A stretch of 64,000 nucleotides of DNA from the NCBI GenBank assembly GCA_024226455.1, contig JAAELR010000031.1, positions 1-64,000 of the forward strand. The letters run 5' to 3'. Within the stretch, counting starts at the first letter, position 1; every line of letters begins with the position of its first letter. This DNA is from Paracoccaceae bacterium (GTDB lineage: Bacteria > Pseudomonadota > Alphaproteobacteria > Rhodobacterales > Rhodobacteraceae). The translations under genes and the position numbers were made by a program. Shown here piece by piece: positions 39,801 to 50,445 of this stretch. Under the pieces are notes generated by a model. It was not told the DNA's origin, did no database searches, and saw nothing but the letters and a program-made list of their open reading frames with translations.

Positions 39801-40294
39801 GCGTCGACCATGGCCCAGTCGGACTGGTGCAGCGTGGTAGAGCTTTCACCAGTGTGGTCATCGCCCATCGCCATCAGCACGCCGCCATGCGGAGAGGTGC
39901 CCGCGAAATTGGCGTGCCGCATCACGTCGCCCGACCTATCCACTCCAGGCCCCTTGCCGTACCACAGCCCGAAAACCCCATCGAACCGCCCCTCGCCGCG
40001 GATCTCGGCCTGCTGCGCGCCCCAAAGCGCGGTGGCGGCCAGATCCTCGTTCAACCCGGGCTGGAACTGGACATCGGCGGCCTGCAACTGGTCTTGCGCC
40101 TGCGTCATCTGCATGTCGACCGCACCCAGGGGCGAGCCGCGATAGCCAGTCACGAAACCGGCGGTGTTCAACCCCGCCGCCCTGTCGCGCGCCTTTTGCA
40201 GCAGCATCAACCGCACCAGCGCCTGGGTGCCGTTCAGCAGAACCTCTGGTTTTTCCAGATCATAGCGGTCGTGAAGCGTTACATCCTGACGCAT
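36878..40294 (-). CDS. Indolepyruvate:ferredoxin oxidoreductase family protein (fused subunits)
   Basis: The 1138-residue protein fuses the subunits of a thiamine-diphosphate 2-oxoacid oxidoreductase: an N-terminal pyrimidine-binding half (GFVTGYRGSPLGAVD), a diphosphate-binding part with GGQANDGGLSADR, an iron-sulfur region (CEGCGDCGVQSNCVSI) and a gamma domain (VVITGVGGTGVVTIGAV). Such enzymes oxidise aryl-pyruvates from aromatic amino acids to acyl-CoA. ATG 40294 has GGAGG upstream. A LysR gene is divergent 151 bases away and probably regulates it. Confidence 0.9.
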   Translation of the reverse strand: MRQDVTLHDRYDLEKPEVLLNGTQALVRLMLLQKARDRAAGLNTAGFVTGYRGSPLGAVDMQMTQAQDQLQAADVQFQPGLNEDLAATALWGAQQAEIRGEGRFDGVFGLWYGKGPGVDRSGDVMRHANFAGTSPHGGVLMAMGDDHTGESSTTLHQSDWAMVDAYMPVLSPAGVQEILDYGLYGFALGRFAGVWCGLKLMKDTAEATSVVDGRVDRMSFVEPDFEMPEGGLGIRLEFDRVAQETRMINYKRFAAEAFARANKIDRRAWGTPGAWIGFVAAGKNWLDLEHALSLLGIDAAEAERLGLTTYKVGQTWPLDMVSFHEWAEGLDLIVVVEEKRKLIEVQIKEAIFDDRQGRRVYGWHKGDKWENGRQVELFPTRYCLDPITIAEQLGGILIEEGRGTDAVKNAMQALDDARKADNAEEIASRLPYFCSGCPHNSSTKVPEGARAYAGIGCHFMVQWMDRQTIGYTHMGGEGANWVGEAPFSKREHVFQNIGDGTYNHSGVQAIRFALMAGTNITYKILYNDAVAMTGGQANDGGLSADRIARELVAMGVQNIALVHDEKEGLDLSLFPRELTRHGRAEMNAVQEKFRNIKGVSAILFVQTCAAEKRRRRKRGLFADPDRRVFINTDICEGCGDCGVQSNCVSIVPVETELGRKRAIDQSSCNKDFSCVDGFCPSFVTVEGARVRKDATASVDVGELPEPNLPRIVGTHNVVITGVGGTGVVTIGAVMAMAAHVDGKGAGMMEMAGLAQKGGAVHIHCRLAENPGDISAIRVATGECDALIGGDLVVSAGAQTLGLLKPGQARAVVNAHETVTGDFTRDTEFAFPADRLHVALQARLQDRLTMLDTSDLARALLGDTIYSNMMILGAAWQRGLVPLSRAAIVRAIELNGTAVERNVKAFEYGRWAALNPGEAARVASPDVVERSKTLEERIAFRAGHLTEYQSGRLARRYRGLVDRFTDPVMREAVARGYHKLLAYKDEYEVARLSLQTEARARAEFDGDLRLTWHMAPPLVSRKTPGGRAVKRSLGPGWRRMFRLLAGLRRLRGTPLDPFGRSPERRMERALIRQYEADMRELGELQGDRLAAAVALAELPLLIRGFGPVKAEAEARAAKRREELLAVLAPPEDGRAAAAE

Positions 40295-40445
40295 GGCCCC
40301 GGCCTCCCTTTTCCCACGCAGCATAGGTCACAAATCCTGACCTATCAATTCATTTTGGGCATTCACCCTCGGTTTGTTGCTTTCAATCTTACATACGGTA
40401 ATACCTGTAGCATGGGCGTGGTTTTCAGGTAATGCTAGGCTGGTG

Positions 40446-41345
40446 ATGGACTGGGACAAGCTAAGAATATTTCACGCGGTGGCGGATGCGGGCAGCCTGA
40501 CCCATGCGGGCGAAACGCTGCATCTCAGCCAGTCGGCGGTGTCGCGGCAGATCCGCGCGCTTGAGGAATCGCTGAACGCGACCTTGTTTCACCGCCATGC
40601 GCGCGGGCTGATTCTTACCGAGCAGGGAGAGTTGCTGTTCGACGCCGCCAACGCCATGTTCCGGCGGCTGGAGACGGCAGAGGCGCGCATTCGCGACAGC
40701 AAGGAAGAGGTGTTCGGAGAGCTGCGCGTCACCACCACGATCGGCTTTGGCACGCTGTGGCTGGCGCCGCGGCTTCCGGCGCTATACGACAAATTCCCCG
40801 ATCTCAGGATTGACCTGATGCTGGAAGAACGGGTGCTGGATCTGCCGATGCGCGAGGCGGACGTGGCCATACGCATGAAGGAACCCAGTCAGGCCGATCT
40901 GATCCGCCGCCGCCTGATGAGCGTGCGCATGCGGCTATACGCGTCGCCCGGGTACCTGCAGGACCAGGGCACGCCGCAGACACTGGCCGATCTCGCCGGT
41001 CACCGGCTGATCTGCCAGAATCCTACCGGCTTTCAGGTCGCGGCGGGCGCCAGCCTGGTGCAACATCTTTTGACCAATGACGTGCGGTCGATGCTGACGG
41101 TGAACAACTATTACGGGGTGCTGCAAGCGGTCCGCAACAATCTCGGCATCGGGGTATTGCCAGACTACCTGACCGTCGATTTCCCCGAGATCGAGCGCGT
41201 GCTGCCAGACGTGGAATCGAACGAGGTTCCGGTGTTTCTGGCCTATCCCGAAGAGCTGCGGAACTCCAAACGCATCGCCGCCTTCCGCGATTTCGTGATG
41301 GAAGAGATCATCGCCTATCGCCGTCGTGACCGGGAATCCTCCTGA
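40446..41345 (+). CDS. LysR-family transcriptional regulator
   Basis: The 299-residue protein has an N-terminal winged helix-turn-helix (HAVADAGSLTHAGETLHLSQSAVSRQIRALEESL, residues about 10-43) and a periplasmic-binding-like effector domain. Its divergent position next to the indolepyruvate oxidoreductase gene suggests it controls that gene; the effector is unknown. The family start MDWDKLRIFHAVA fixes ATG 40446, although the frame opens at 40374. Confidence 0.92.
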   Translation: MDWDKLRIFHAVADAGSLTHAGETLHLSQSAVSRQIRALEESLNATLFHRHARGLILTEQGELLFDAANAMFRRLETAEARIRDSKEEVFGELRVTTTIGFGTLWLAPRLPALYDKFPDLRIDLMLEERVLDLPMREADVAIRMKEPSQADLIRRRLMSVRMRLYASPGYLQDQGTPQTLADLAGHRLICQNPTGFQVAAGASLVQHLLTNDVRSMLTVNNYYGVLQAVRNNLGIGVLPDYLTVDFPEIERVLPDVESNEVPVFLAYPEELRNSKRIAAFRDFVMEEIIAYRRRDRESS

Positions 41346-41410
41346 AACTTCAATGGCCTGACAAGCCATGCAGTTACCGCATGGCGGCCTTGCGCCGGGG
41401 GTCCTGAATA

Positions 41411-41532
41411 GATCTTGAAGGAGTCGGCAACTGCTCCTACATTTTTGTTAACGCCAGCGATGAGGCGACTCTCGCACCGGCGTTTACTTCCCTGTTGGAC
41501 TGGGCCGGGCTTGTCCCGGCCCTATTTTTTTT
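41411..41532 (+). ncRNA. Candidate structured small RNA ending in a strong terminator
   Basis: Three stems are visible in order: AGGAG/CTCCT (41419-41423 with 41434-41438); a nested stem with outer AACGCC/GGCGTT (41450-41455 with 41479-41484) and inner GCGA-GAG/CTC-TCGC capped by a GCGA tetraloop of the GNRA class (41465-41468); and a perfect 8-pair GGGCCGGG/CCCGGCCC terminator stem (41502-41522) followed by TATTTTTTTT. The LysR stop is 66 bases upstream, so this could instead be a structured 3' untranslated region. No homology is claimed and no clear promoter was found. Confidence 0.45.
41502..41532 (+). terminator. Rho-independent terminator
   Basis: A perfect 8-base-pair GC stem, five-base loop and a tail with eight consecutive T residues make this the strongest intrinsic terminator in the window on the plus strand. 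Confidence 0.85.
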
Positions 41533-41819
41533 CGAGTTTCGTCTCGGCCCCGGATGCGGGCACATTGGGCGTTCACTAACGCTCAAATTGTACAGACCGA
41601 CGGAGCAACCGGCAGAGTACCGGGAATACTGCAAAAGAGGGCCCCGGCGCCGATGTCATTCATCACCGGGCAACCCCGGGCAAGGATCGAAGTGCTCTTG
41701 CCTGAATAGCGAGACCGGACCCGACGCATCTGGGCGACGCCCCCCCGGGGGTTCCCGGCTTGCCCCTTTCCCCTGACCGCCCCTTGGCCTATGAGAACGG
41801 CCAACCGCGGGGGAAGCAG

Positions 41820-43979
<2,160 letters not shown>

Positions 43980-43998
43980 GCCGACCCTGGCCCGCCCG

Positions 43999-44023
43999 CC
44001 GCACTGGTTTGCGGATTTTTTTT
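43999..44023 (+). terminator. Rho-independent terminator of purL
   Basis: CCGCA pairs with TGCGG around a six-base loop, followed by a run of eight to nine T residues, 20 bases after the purL stop. Confidence 0.8.
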
Positions 44024-44093
44024 GTTGGGTGGCGACTTGTAGCCACCGCTGCGGCGCTCTATCTCACACCAAAAGCCCAAGGAGCATATCTTG

Positions 44094-44330
44094 ATGCCGA
44101 TGAACGTCCCCGAGTTGGAAGAATTGCTGCGCCAGAGCTTTCCCGATGCCAAGATCGAGGTGCAGGGCGAGGATGGCGTGCACATGTCGGCAATGGTGAT
44201 CGACGAGAGCTTTCGCGGGCTGAACCGCGTGCAGCAGCAGCGCGCGGTATATGCGGCGCTGAAGGGCAAGATGGACGGTGCGACCGGAGAGTTGCACGCG
44301 CTGGCGCTGACGACGAAGGCGCCTGGCTAG
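44094..44330 (+). CDS. bolA: BolA-family protein
   Basis: The 78-residue protein has the BolA fold with VHMSAMVIDESFRGLNRVQQQRAVYAAL, including the His used with monothiol glutaredoxins to hold a [2Fe-2S] cluster. The neighbouring grxD fits that partnership in iron sensing or trafficking. AAGGAG lies nine bases before ATG 44094; a TTG one codon earlier is less likely. Confidence 0.93.
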   Translation: MPMNVPELEELLRQSFPDAKIEVQGEDGVHMSAMVIDESFRGLNRVQQQRAVYAALKGKMDGATGELHALALTTKAPG

Positions 44331-44334
44331 GCGA

Positions 44335-44469
44335 ATGACGGTTCCCGACCCGGCGACTTCAACCATCGCATTTCTGATGTTCGGGGTTTTTGTATATGCC
44401 GCGCTGCGCCCCTATCTGAAAAAGGACAAAGAGCGCAGGGCAAGAAAGAGGAAGACCCAAGATGACTGA
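44335..44469 (+). CDS. 44-residue membrane microprotein between bolA and grxD
   Basis: An ATG four bases after the bolA stop opens a 44-codon frame: a short N-terminus, one hydrophobic helix at about residues 8-24 ([17 protein letters not shown]), then a strongly basic tail rich in Lys and Arg. Its stop overlaps the grxD start region by eight bases, so it fills the whole bolA-grxD gap. The tight packing and clear topology argue that it is real; there is no known family I recognise and no strong ribosome binding site. Confidence 0.55.
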   Translation: MTVPDPATSTIAFLMFGVFVYAALRPYLKKDKERRARKRKTQDD

Positions 44470-44824
44470 CGCGCAGACCCAGATCAAGGACACCGTGACC
44501 AGCAACGACGTGGTGCTGTTCATGAAGGGCACCAAGTCGATGCCGCAATGCGGGTTCTCGTCCAAGGTGGCCGGGGTGCTGAACTTCATGGGCGTCGAAT
44601 ACGCCGACGTGAACGTGCTGGCCGATGACGGTATCCGGCAGGGCATCAAGGATTTCTCGGATTGGCCGACCATCCCGCAGCTATATGTCAAGGGAGAGTT
44701 CGTCGGCGGCTGCGACATCATCACCGAGATGACCCTGTCGGGCGAACTGGACACCATGTTCGACGACAAGGGGGTGGCTTTCGACAAGGAAGCCGCCGAC
44801 AAGATCCGCCAGGCCAACGGCTGA
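44462..44824 (+). CDS. grxD: Monothiol glutaredoxin (CGFS type)
   Basis: The 120-residue Grx4-type protein binds and transfers [2Fe-2S] clusters. The active-site motif is CGFS (Cys30) in [11 protein letters not shown], with the glutathione-binding [19 protein letters not shown]. It forms a unit with bolA and the microprotein upstream, consistent with a BolA-Grx cluster complex. Confidence 0.96.
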   Translation: MTDAQTQIKDTVTSNDVVLFMKGTKSMPQCGFSSKVAGVLNFMGVEYADVNVLADDGIRQGIKDFSDWPTIPQLYVKGEFVGGCDIITEMTLSGELDTMFDDKGVAFDKEAADKIRQANG

Positions 44825-44837
44825 GCGGCCGAGGCGG

Positions 44838-44868
44838 CGCTCATCGGGCCCTTCGGGCCTCTCCTCGC
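44838..44868 (+). repeat. 31-bp palindromic repeat (copy 5)
   Basis: The cleanest copy: CGCTCATCGG, a GGCCC-TTC-GGGCC core hairpin and a CTCCTCGC end, 14 bases after the grxD stop, between converging grxD and zapA. Unlike copies 1 and 2 it is not faced by an inverted partner. Confidence 0.8.
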
Positions 44869-44945
44869 TGAGGTGCCGCAAGCGGACGGCGCGCCGGGGC
44901 ACGGGCCCCCCGGGGCCGTGCGCTGCCCGCCGGAAAGGTCCCGGA

Positions 44946-45341
44946 TCAGCCTGGCGCCATTTCCTCGGCCCGCGCCGCCAGCGCCTCGGTCCGCGCCGCG
45001 ACCTCGGCCATGCTTTCGACAACGATGTCGGGGATGACCGCCACCTCGACACGTTCGGGTTCCGGCGCCGGCGCGTTGCGCAGGGCGTTCAGTTCCTGTT
45101 CCAACCCGGCGGACTTGTGCTGCTCGGCGGTCAGCTGTTCTTCCATGCCGGCGGTCTTGTCGGCCAGCATCAGCCCCGCCATCAGCAGCATCCGCGCCTC
45201 GGGCAGACGCCCGATCTGCGCCGACAGCGCCGCGGCTTCGGTGTTCAGCATCGCCGCGGCCGATTGCAGGTAGTGCTCTTCGCCTTCCTGGCAGGCGACC
45301 GCGAAATCCCGGTCGCCGATACTGATCGTGACCTCAGGCAT
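44946..45341 (-). CDS. zapA: Cell division protein ZapA
   Basis: The 131-residue protein has the ZapA N-terminal domain (VTISIGDRDFAVACQEGEEHYLQSAAAMLN) and a coiled coil (about residues 60-90); the Pro/Glu-rich and helical tail is longer than in the E. coli protein. ZapA crosslinks FtsZ filaments at the division site. Its start overlaps the stop of the upstream coiled-coil gene by eight bases. Confidence 0.9.
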   Translation of the reverse strand: MPEVTISIGDRDFAVACQEGEEHYLQSAAAMLNTEAAALSAQIGRLPEARMLLMAGLMLADKTAGMEEQLTAEQHKSAGLEQELNALRNAPAPEPERVEVAVIPDIVVESMAEVAARTEALAARAEEMAPG

Positions 45342-45816
45342 CCTGTGTCTCCTTGAGCAGGGGTTTCAGCGCGCCCAGCAGCTCGTCAAGCTCGGCACGG
45401 TCGGCGTCTCGGACAGAGCGCAGCCCGTCCAGTTCCGACATCATCGCCTGGTTGATCATGTGCGGATCGACCCCGGCAGCCGCGGCATCGCGCAATTGCT
45501 CCAGCGAGGCCTGCAGGTGCTGGTTGGTCAGACGCAGCTGCTGGGTCTGCGTTTTCGCCTCTTGGGCCGAAGCCTTCAGCGCCGTCGTCTGCTCTTCAAG
45601 CTCGGCCACCTGCGTGCCTTGCTGTTGGTGCAGCGACCGGACGCGCTCTTCAAGCTGGGCGTTGGCGGTCTTCTCGGCCTCCAGCGCCTCGCGCAGCGAC
45701 TGCAACTCGGCGTCATCGCCCGGTGCTTGCGCCGCAGCGCCCAGACCGTCCAGCCCGGCCCCGATCCGGTCAAGCGCGGCGTAGATCCGCCGTTCCAGAT
45801 CCGCAATCTCGGTCAT
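45334..45816 (-). CDS. Coiled-coil protein coupled to zapA
   Basis: The 160-residue soluble protein is Glu-, Gln- and Ala-rich with a long predicted coiled coil from about residue 38 to 112 (ELQSLREALEAEKTANAQLEE...) and a helical C-terminus. It matches no named family to me. Because it is translationally coupled to zapA and has ZapB-like composition, a role as a division accessory factor is a reasonable inference. The tkt gene is divergent, 205 bases away. Confidence 0.75.
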   Translation of the reverse strand: MTEIADLERRIYAALDRIGAGLDGLGAAAQAPGDDAELQSLREALEAEKTANAQLEERVRSLHQQQGTQVAELEEQTTALKASAQEAKTQTQQLRLTNQHLQASLEQLRDAAAAGVDPHMINQAMMSELDGLRSVRDADRAELDELLGALKPLLKETQDA

Positions 45817-46021
45817 GTACCCCTCCTCAACTGCTCCGGCCCGTCACCGTCCGATAAAGATCGAATCACGCCACGGCGCCGTTTCGCGGATATTAGCCAA
45901 CCGCCCGGGGAAAAGCGCCCCCCTTTGCGGCCAACAACTTAGCGCCGGTGCTTGAATTTCCTTGCCACACTGATATCACCCGCAGCAATTGCCCTCAAAC
46001 GAGCCAAGGACCTGCACCCCC

Positions 46022-48043
46022 GTGGACATCACCGACCTGCAGCAAAAGCACCCCGAACACTGGATGAAGGCGGCGGCGATCCGCACGCTGGCCATAGACG
46101 CCGTCGCGGCAGCCAACTCGGGCCATACAGGCATGCCCATGGGCATGGCCGACGTGGCCACGGTGCTGTTCGAAAAGCACCTGAAATTCGATACCAGCAG
46201 CCCCGACTGGCCCGACCGCGACCGGTTCATTCTTTCCGCCGGCCACGGCTCTATGCTGATCTATTCGCTTCTGTACCTGACCGGCTACGAGGACATGACG
46301 CTGGAGCAGATCAGGAATTTCCGCCAATGGGGCGCCATCACCGCGGGCCATCCGGAATACGGCCACGCCAAGGGGATCGAGAACACCAGCGGCCCGCTGG
46401 GCCAGGGTATCGCCAACGCGGTAGGTTTCGCGCTGGCCGAAGAGATCCTGCGCGCGCGCTACGGCAAGAAGGTGGTGGACCACCATACTTATGTGATCGC
46501 CGGTGACGGCTGTCTGATGGAGGGCGTCAGCCACGAGGCCATCGGCCTGGCCGGCCGCCAGAAGCTGGAACGCCTGATCGTGTTCTGGGACAACAACAAC
46601 ATCACCATCGACGGCACCGTCGACATGGTCGATGTCACCGACCAGGCCAAGCGCTTCAACGCGGCCGGCTGGCATGTGCAGGAAATCGACGGCCACGACC
46701 CCGAGGCAATCGACGCCGCCATCGAGGCGGCCAAGGAGGCCCACAAGCCCTCGATGATCGCCTGCAAGACCCATATCGCCCTGGGCCACGCGGCTCAGGA
46801 CACCTCCAAAGGCCATGGCGCGTTGACCAACGCAGAGCAGAACGCCGAAGCCAAGAAAACCTATGGCTGGGAGCACGACGCCTTTGTCGTCCCCGCCGAC
46901 ATCAAGCAGCAGTGGGAAGAGATCGGCCTGCGCGGCACCGGTGCCCGGGTGGCATGGGAAGAGCGCTTTACCAATCTCTCGGACAGCCGCCAGGCCCAAT
47001 TCACCCGCGAGCAGCAGGGTGACACACCCAAAAAGCTCTCTGCCACCATCAAGCGGTTCAAGGCCGAGATCGCCGACACCGCACCCAAGATGGCGACCCG
47101 GTCGGCCAGCGAGAAGGTGCTGGGAGTGATCAACCCGATCATGCCCGAGACGGTGGGCGGCTCTGCCGACCTGACCGGCTCCAACAACACCCGGACCGCG
47201 GATATGGGCGTGCACGACCCCGACAACCGCAAGGGCCGCTATATCCATTACGGCGTGCGCGAGCACGGCATGGCCGCGGCGATGAACGGCATGGCGCTGC
47301 ATGGCGGGGTGAAACCCTATGGCGGCACCTTCATGGTGTTCGCCGACTATGCCCGCCCCTCGATGCGCCTTGCGGCACTGATGGGGATCGCGCCGGTCTA
47401 TGTCATGACCCATGACAGCATCGGTCTGGGAGAGGACGGCCCGACGCACCAGCCGGTGGAAACCCTGGCCTCCTTGCGCGCCATTCCGAACATGACCGTG
47501 ATTCGCCCCGCAGACGCGGTCGAGACCGCCGAGGCCTGGGAAATTGCCCTGAGCCAGAGCAAGTCGCCGACCGTGCTGTCGCTGACCCGCCAGGGCCTGC
47601 CCACGGTGCGCACCGAGCACAAGGCCAAGAACCTGACCGCCCAGGGCGCCTATGTGCTGGCCGATTCGGAAGGCAAGCGTCAGGCGATCCTGATCGCCAC
47701 CGGGTCCGAGGTTTCCATAGCGCTGGCCGCCCGCGACCTGCTGCAGGCCGAAGGCATCGGCACCCGCGTGGTCTCGATGCCGTCATGGGAGCTGTTCGAG
47801 GCGCAGGACTACACCTATCGCCGCCGCGTGCTGCCCGGCGGTGCCGCGGTGCGCTTGGCCATAGAGGCCGGTATCCGTCAGGGCTGGGACCGCTGGCTGA
47901 TGGGCGAGCGTGGCCGCGAGGCCAGGGCCGGCTTCATCGGCATGTCGGGCTTCGGCGCCTCTGCGCCCTATGGGGAGCTCTTCGAGAAATTCGGGATCAC
48001 TGCCGAGGCCGCGGCCCAAAAGGTCCGCGACCTTCTGGGCTGA
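46022..48043 (+). CDS. tkt: Transketolase
   Basis: The 673-residue thiamine-diphosphate enzyme transfers two-carbon units in the pentose phosphate and Calvin-type pathways. Present are [38 protein letters not shown], the cofactor motif [18 protein letters not shown]...NNN, and [19 protein letters not shown] chose GTG 46022 ([14 protein letters not shown]), with AAGGA 12 bases upstream, because the family starts here; an in-frame TTG at 45989 is the alternative. Confidence 0.94.
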   Translation: MDITDLQQKHPEHWMKAAAIRTLAIDAVAAANSGHTGMPMGMADVATVLFEKHLKFDTSSPDWPDRDRFILSAGHGSMLIYSLLYLTGYEDMTLEQIRNFRQWGAITAGHPEYGHAKGIENTSGPLGQGIANAVGFALAEEILRARYGKKVVDHHTYVIAGDGCLMEGVSHEAIGLAGRQKLERLIVFWDNNNITIDGTVDMVDVTDQAKRFNAAGWHVQEIDGHDPEAIDAAIEAAKEAHKPSMIACKTHIALGHAAQDTSKGHGALTNAEQNAEAKKTYGWEHDAFVVPADIKQQWEEIGLRGTGARVAWEERFTNLSDSRQAQFTREQQGDTPKKLSATIKRFKAEIADTAPKMATRSASEKVLGVINPIMPETVGGSADLTGSNNTRTADMGVHDPDNRKGRYIHYGVREHGMAAAMNGMALHGGVKPYGGTFMVFADYARPSMRLAALMGIAPVYVMTHDSIGLGEDGPTHQPVETLASLRAIPNMTVIRPADAVETAEAWEIALSQSKSPTVLSLTRQGLPTVRTEHKAKNLTAQGAYVLADSEGKRQAILIATGSEVSIALAARDLLQAEGIGTRVVSMPSWELFEAQDYTYRRRVLPGGAAVRLAIEAGIRQGWDRWLMGERGREARAGFIGMSGFGASAPYGELFEKFGITAEAAAQKVRDLLG

Positions 48044-48061
48044 ACGAAAAAGAGGCGCGCC

Positions 48062-48205
48062 ATGACCAACACGATCTCTTTCTGGCTTGGCGCGCTTGTC
48101 TTGGGCTTTTTCGCCTATGATTATTTCGTCATGGACTGGTTCATGACGGTTTACCTGGGCCGAAAGCTACTGGAATTCATAGAATACCTCGCCTTCTGGC
48201 GATAA
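48062..48205 (+). CDS. 47-residue membrane microprotein between tkt and gap
   Basis: ATG 48062, 18 bases after the tkt stop, opens 47 codons ending in TAA at 48205. The product has one hydrophobic aromatic helix ([19 protein letters not shown]) followed by an amphipathic, aromatic C-terminus ending YLAFWR. Codon use is like that of neighbours, and an A/G-rich AAAGAGGCG precedes the start. Its position in the tkt-gap unit suggests co-transcription. No family is recognised. Confidence 0.6.
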   Translation: MTNTISFWLGALVLGFFAYDYFVMDWFMTVYLGRKLLEFIEYLAFWR

Positions 48206-48314
48206 GCCGCAGTCTTGGCCGGTTGACCTTTGCCGGGTAATCGAGAATTTGGCGGCAAGGTTGGCCTCGCGTCATCTGCGGGCTGTTGGAAACACAAGTG
48301 AAGGAGAGCAATTC

Positions 48315-49316
48315 ATGGCCGTCAAAGTCGCAATCAACGGGTTCGGGCGCATCGGGCGCAACGTGCTGCGCGCGATCATCGAGTCCGGGCGCACCGATAT
48401 CGAGGTCGTCGCCATCAACGATCTCGGGCCCGTCGAGACCAACGCCCATCTGCTGCGCTATGACAGCGTGCATGGCCGGTTTCCGGCCACGGTGACCACT
48501 ACCGCGGACACTATCGACGCCGGTCGCGGGCCGATGCGTGTCACCGCCATCCGCAACCCCGCCGACCTGCCCTGGGGCGATGTCGACGTGGTGATGGAAT
48601 GCACCGGTATCTTCACCAGCAAGGAAAAGTGCCAGGCGCATCTCGACAACGGCTCGTCGCGGGTGCTGATTTCGGCGCCGGGCAAGGATGCCGACGCCAC
48701 CATCGTCTATGGCGTCAACGATTCTGTGCTGACCGGCAGCGATCTGGTGGTCTCGAACGCCTCTTGCACCACCAACTGCCTCAGCCCCGTGGCAAAGGTG
48801 CTCAACGACGAGATCGGCCTGGTGAAGGGCTTCATGACCACGATCCACAGCTATACCGGCGACCAGCCGACGCTGGACACCATGCATGGCGATCTCTACC
48901 GCGCCCGCGCCGCCGCCGTCAGCATGATCCCGACCTCGACGGGTGCAGCCAAGGCCGTCGGCCTGGTGCTGCCTGAACTGAACGGAAAGCTCGACGGCGT
49001 CGCGATCCGGGTGCCGACCCCGAACGTGTCGGTAGTCGATCTGACCTTCGAGGCCGCCCGCGCGACTACCGTTGAAGAAATCAACGCCGCCATCCGCGCC
49101 GCCGCCGACGGTCCGCTCAAGGGCGTGCTGGGCTATACTGACGAGTCGCTGGTCTCGATCGACTTCAACCACAACCCGCATTCGTCGATCTTCCACATGG
49201 ACCAGACAAAGGTCATGGACGGCACCATGTGCCGCATCCTGACCTGGTACGACAACGAGTGGGGCTTTTCAAACCGGATGAGCGACACCGCAGTTGCCAT
49301 GGGCAAATTGATCTGA
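48315..49316 (+). CDS. gap: Glyceraldehyde-3-phosphate dehydrogenase, type I
   Basis: The 333-residue enzyme shows the NAD-binding [14 protein letters not shown] and the catalytic Cys151 in [12 protein letters not shown], followed by [11 protein letters not shown]. Length is normal. [11 protein letters not shown] with GAAGGAGAG upstream defines ATG 48315. It follows tkt and the microprotein, linking the pentose phosphate and glycolytic/gluconeogenic routes, and is ended by a good terminator. Confidence 0.96.
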   Translation: MAVKVAINGFGRIGRNVLRAIIESGRTDIEVVAINDLGPVETNAHLLRYDSVHGRFPATVTTTADTIDAGRGPMRVTAIRNPADLPWGDVDVVMECTGIFTSKEKCQAHLDNGSSRVLISAPGKDADATIVYGVNDSVLTGSDLVVSNASCTTNCLSPVAKVLNDEIGLVKGFMTTIHSYTGDQPTLDTMHGDLYRARAAAVSMIPTSTGAAKAVGLVLPELNGKLDGVAIRVPTPNVSVVDLTFEAARATTVEEINAAIRAAADGPLKGVLGYTDESLVSIDFNHNPHSSIFHMDQTKVMDGTMCRILTWYDNEWGFSNRMSDTAVAMGKLI

Positions 49317-49336
49317 CCAGGACACGAAAACGGCAA

Positions 49337-49372
49337 TGCGCCGGGCAATACCCGGCGCATTCTCTTGTTCCT
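49337..49372 (+). terminator. Rho-independent terminator of gap
   Basis: TGCGCCGGG pairs with CCCGGCGCA around CAATA, followed by TTCTCTTGTTC. The stem of nine pairs lies about 20 bases after the gap stop. Confidence 0.75.
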
Positions 49373-49388
49373 GTTCACTCTGGGGCGC

Positions 49389-49562
49389 TTAGACCCCTTT
49401 CAGCAGATTTCCCACAGCCAGAACCGCATAAGCTATCAGCGCTACCCAAAGCGCATTGCCGGATACAACCGGAATGGCTACGCCAAAGGATGCGATCAGC
49501 GCCAGCGCGGCAAGTACCAGCGAGATAAGAAAAACTATCTTTGTCGGTGCACTAAGAACCAT
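49389..49562 (-). CDS. Small two-helix membrane protein
   Basis: The 57-residue product consists of two hydrophobic helices (about residues 7-30 and 36-55) with a short VSGNALW turn and a lysine near the end. ATG 49562 has GGGAAGGGA eight bases upstream; the frame extends to 49631 without support. It converges on gap. No function can be assigned from sequence. Confidence 0.7.
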   Translation of the reverse strand: MVLSAPTKIVFLISLVLAALALIASFGVAIPVVSGNALWVALIAYAVLAVGNLLKGV

Positions 49563-49696
49563 GATGTCCCTTCCCTTTCGATGTACATTTCCGATCTTGT
49601 AGTCGGTAACGCCATGATACCCAAATACCATGGACTATCCTAGTACCAACTGGGGTCGGGGCGTCTCGCGCCAGGGACCTGCGGCAATCTTGCCGG

Positions 49697-50200
49697 TTAC
49701 CGGCCGGACGGTCGCTGTCCCAGCTTGCCCGCCAGGGCGCGCTCCACTTCCGGGGTGACGAATTTCGATATGTCACCGCCCAGCCGGGCAATCTCTTTCA
49801 CCAGTTTCGAGGCAATCGACTGGTATTTCGCCTCGGCCATCAGAAACACCGTCTCGATACCGTCATCCATGGCGCGGTTCATGCCGACCATCTGATATTC
49901 ATACTCGAAATCCGCCACCGCCCGCAAACCGCGGATGATCACGCTGGCGCCTACATCGCGGGCGCAGTCGATCAGAAGGTTCTCGAACGGATGCACCACA
50001 ATCTCGGTGTCGCCTCCAAGCGACCCGCATTCGCGCTCGACCATCGCCACCCGTTCCTCGAGGCTGAACAGCGGGCCCTTGTCACGGTTGATCGCCACCC
50101 CGATCACCAGACGGTCCACCAGATTGCAGGCACGCCCGATGATATCGAGATGCCCCAGCGTCAGCGGGTCGAATGTACCGGCGTATAGCCCTGTTCGCAT
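49697..50200 (-). CDS. coaD: Phosphopantetheine adenylyltransferase
   Basis: The 167-residue nucleotidyltransferase performs the penultimate step of coenzyme A synthesis. The TFDPLTLGH motif (residues 9-17) and the KYQSIASKLVKEIA region corresponding to the ISSTxxR loop are present. ATG 50200 has GAGGAGAG upstream. It stands alone downstream of the CBS-domain gene. Confidence 0.94.
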   Translation of the reverse strand: MRTGLYAGTFDPLTLGHLDIIGRACNLVDRLVIGVAINRDKGPLFSLEERVAMVERECGSLGGDTEIVVHPFENLLIDCARDVGASVIIRGLRAVADFEYEYQMVGMNRAMDDGIETVFLMAEAKYQSIASKLVKEIARLGGDISKFVTPEVERALAGKLGQRPSGR

Positions 50201-50445
50201 CGGAACGCTCTCCTCAGATTCGCAACGCCACGCAACAATACTGCGTGCCGCGATGCAAGCGCCTCGATGACGCATTCGTTGCGCCACGGACTACTATTTT
50301 CAAACCTGCATGCCCTTGCGGCGGCCCGGGGCGGGCACACCACATCGAGGGCGCGAGGGCGTGCCCCAATTCCGCCGAAGGCGGCTTGGGGGGAATAAGG
50401 CGTGCCGAAGGCACTCATTTACTGTCAAAAACCCGGTCGCGGGGC

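Larger units (their letters stand above)
41346..41819. other. Intergenic region between the LysR gene and purL
   Basis: The 474-base gap holds the candidate small RNA with its terminator (41411-41532) and, further on, presumably the purL promoter. Several short inverted repeats are scattered between 41540 and 41780. Open frames here are proline- and arginine-rich and not protein-like. Confidence 0.45.

Noticed and set aside
41495..41776. Plus-strand open frame after the small-RNA terminator
   Set aside because: It begins inside the terminator hairpin and its product is not protein-like.
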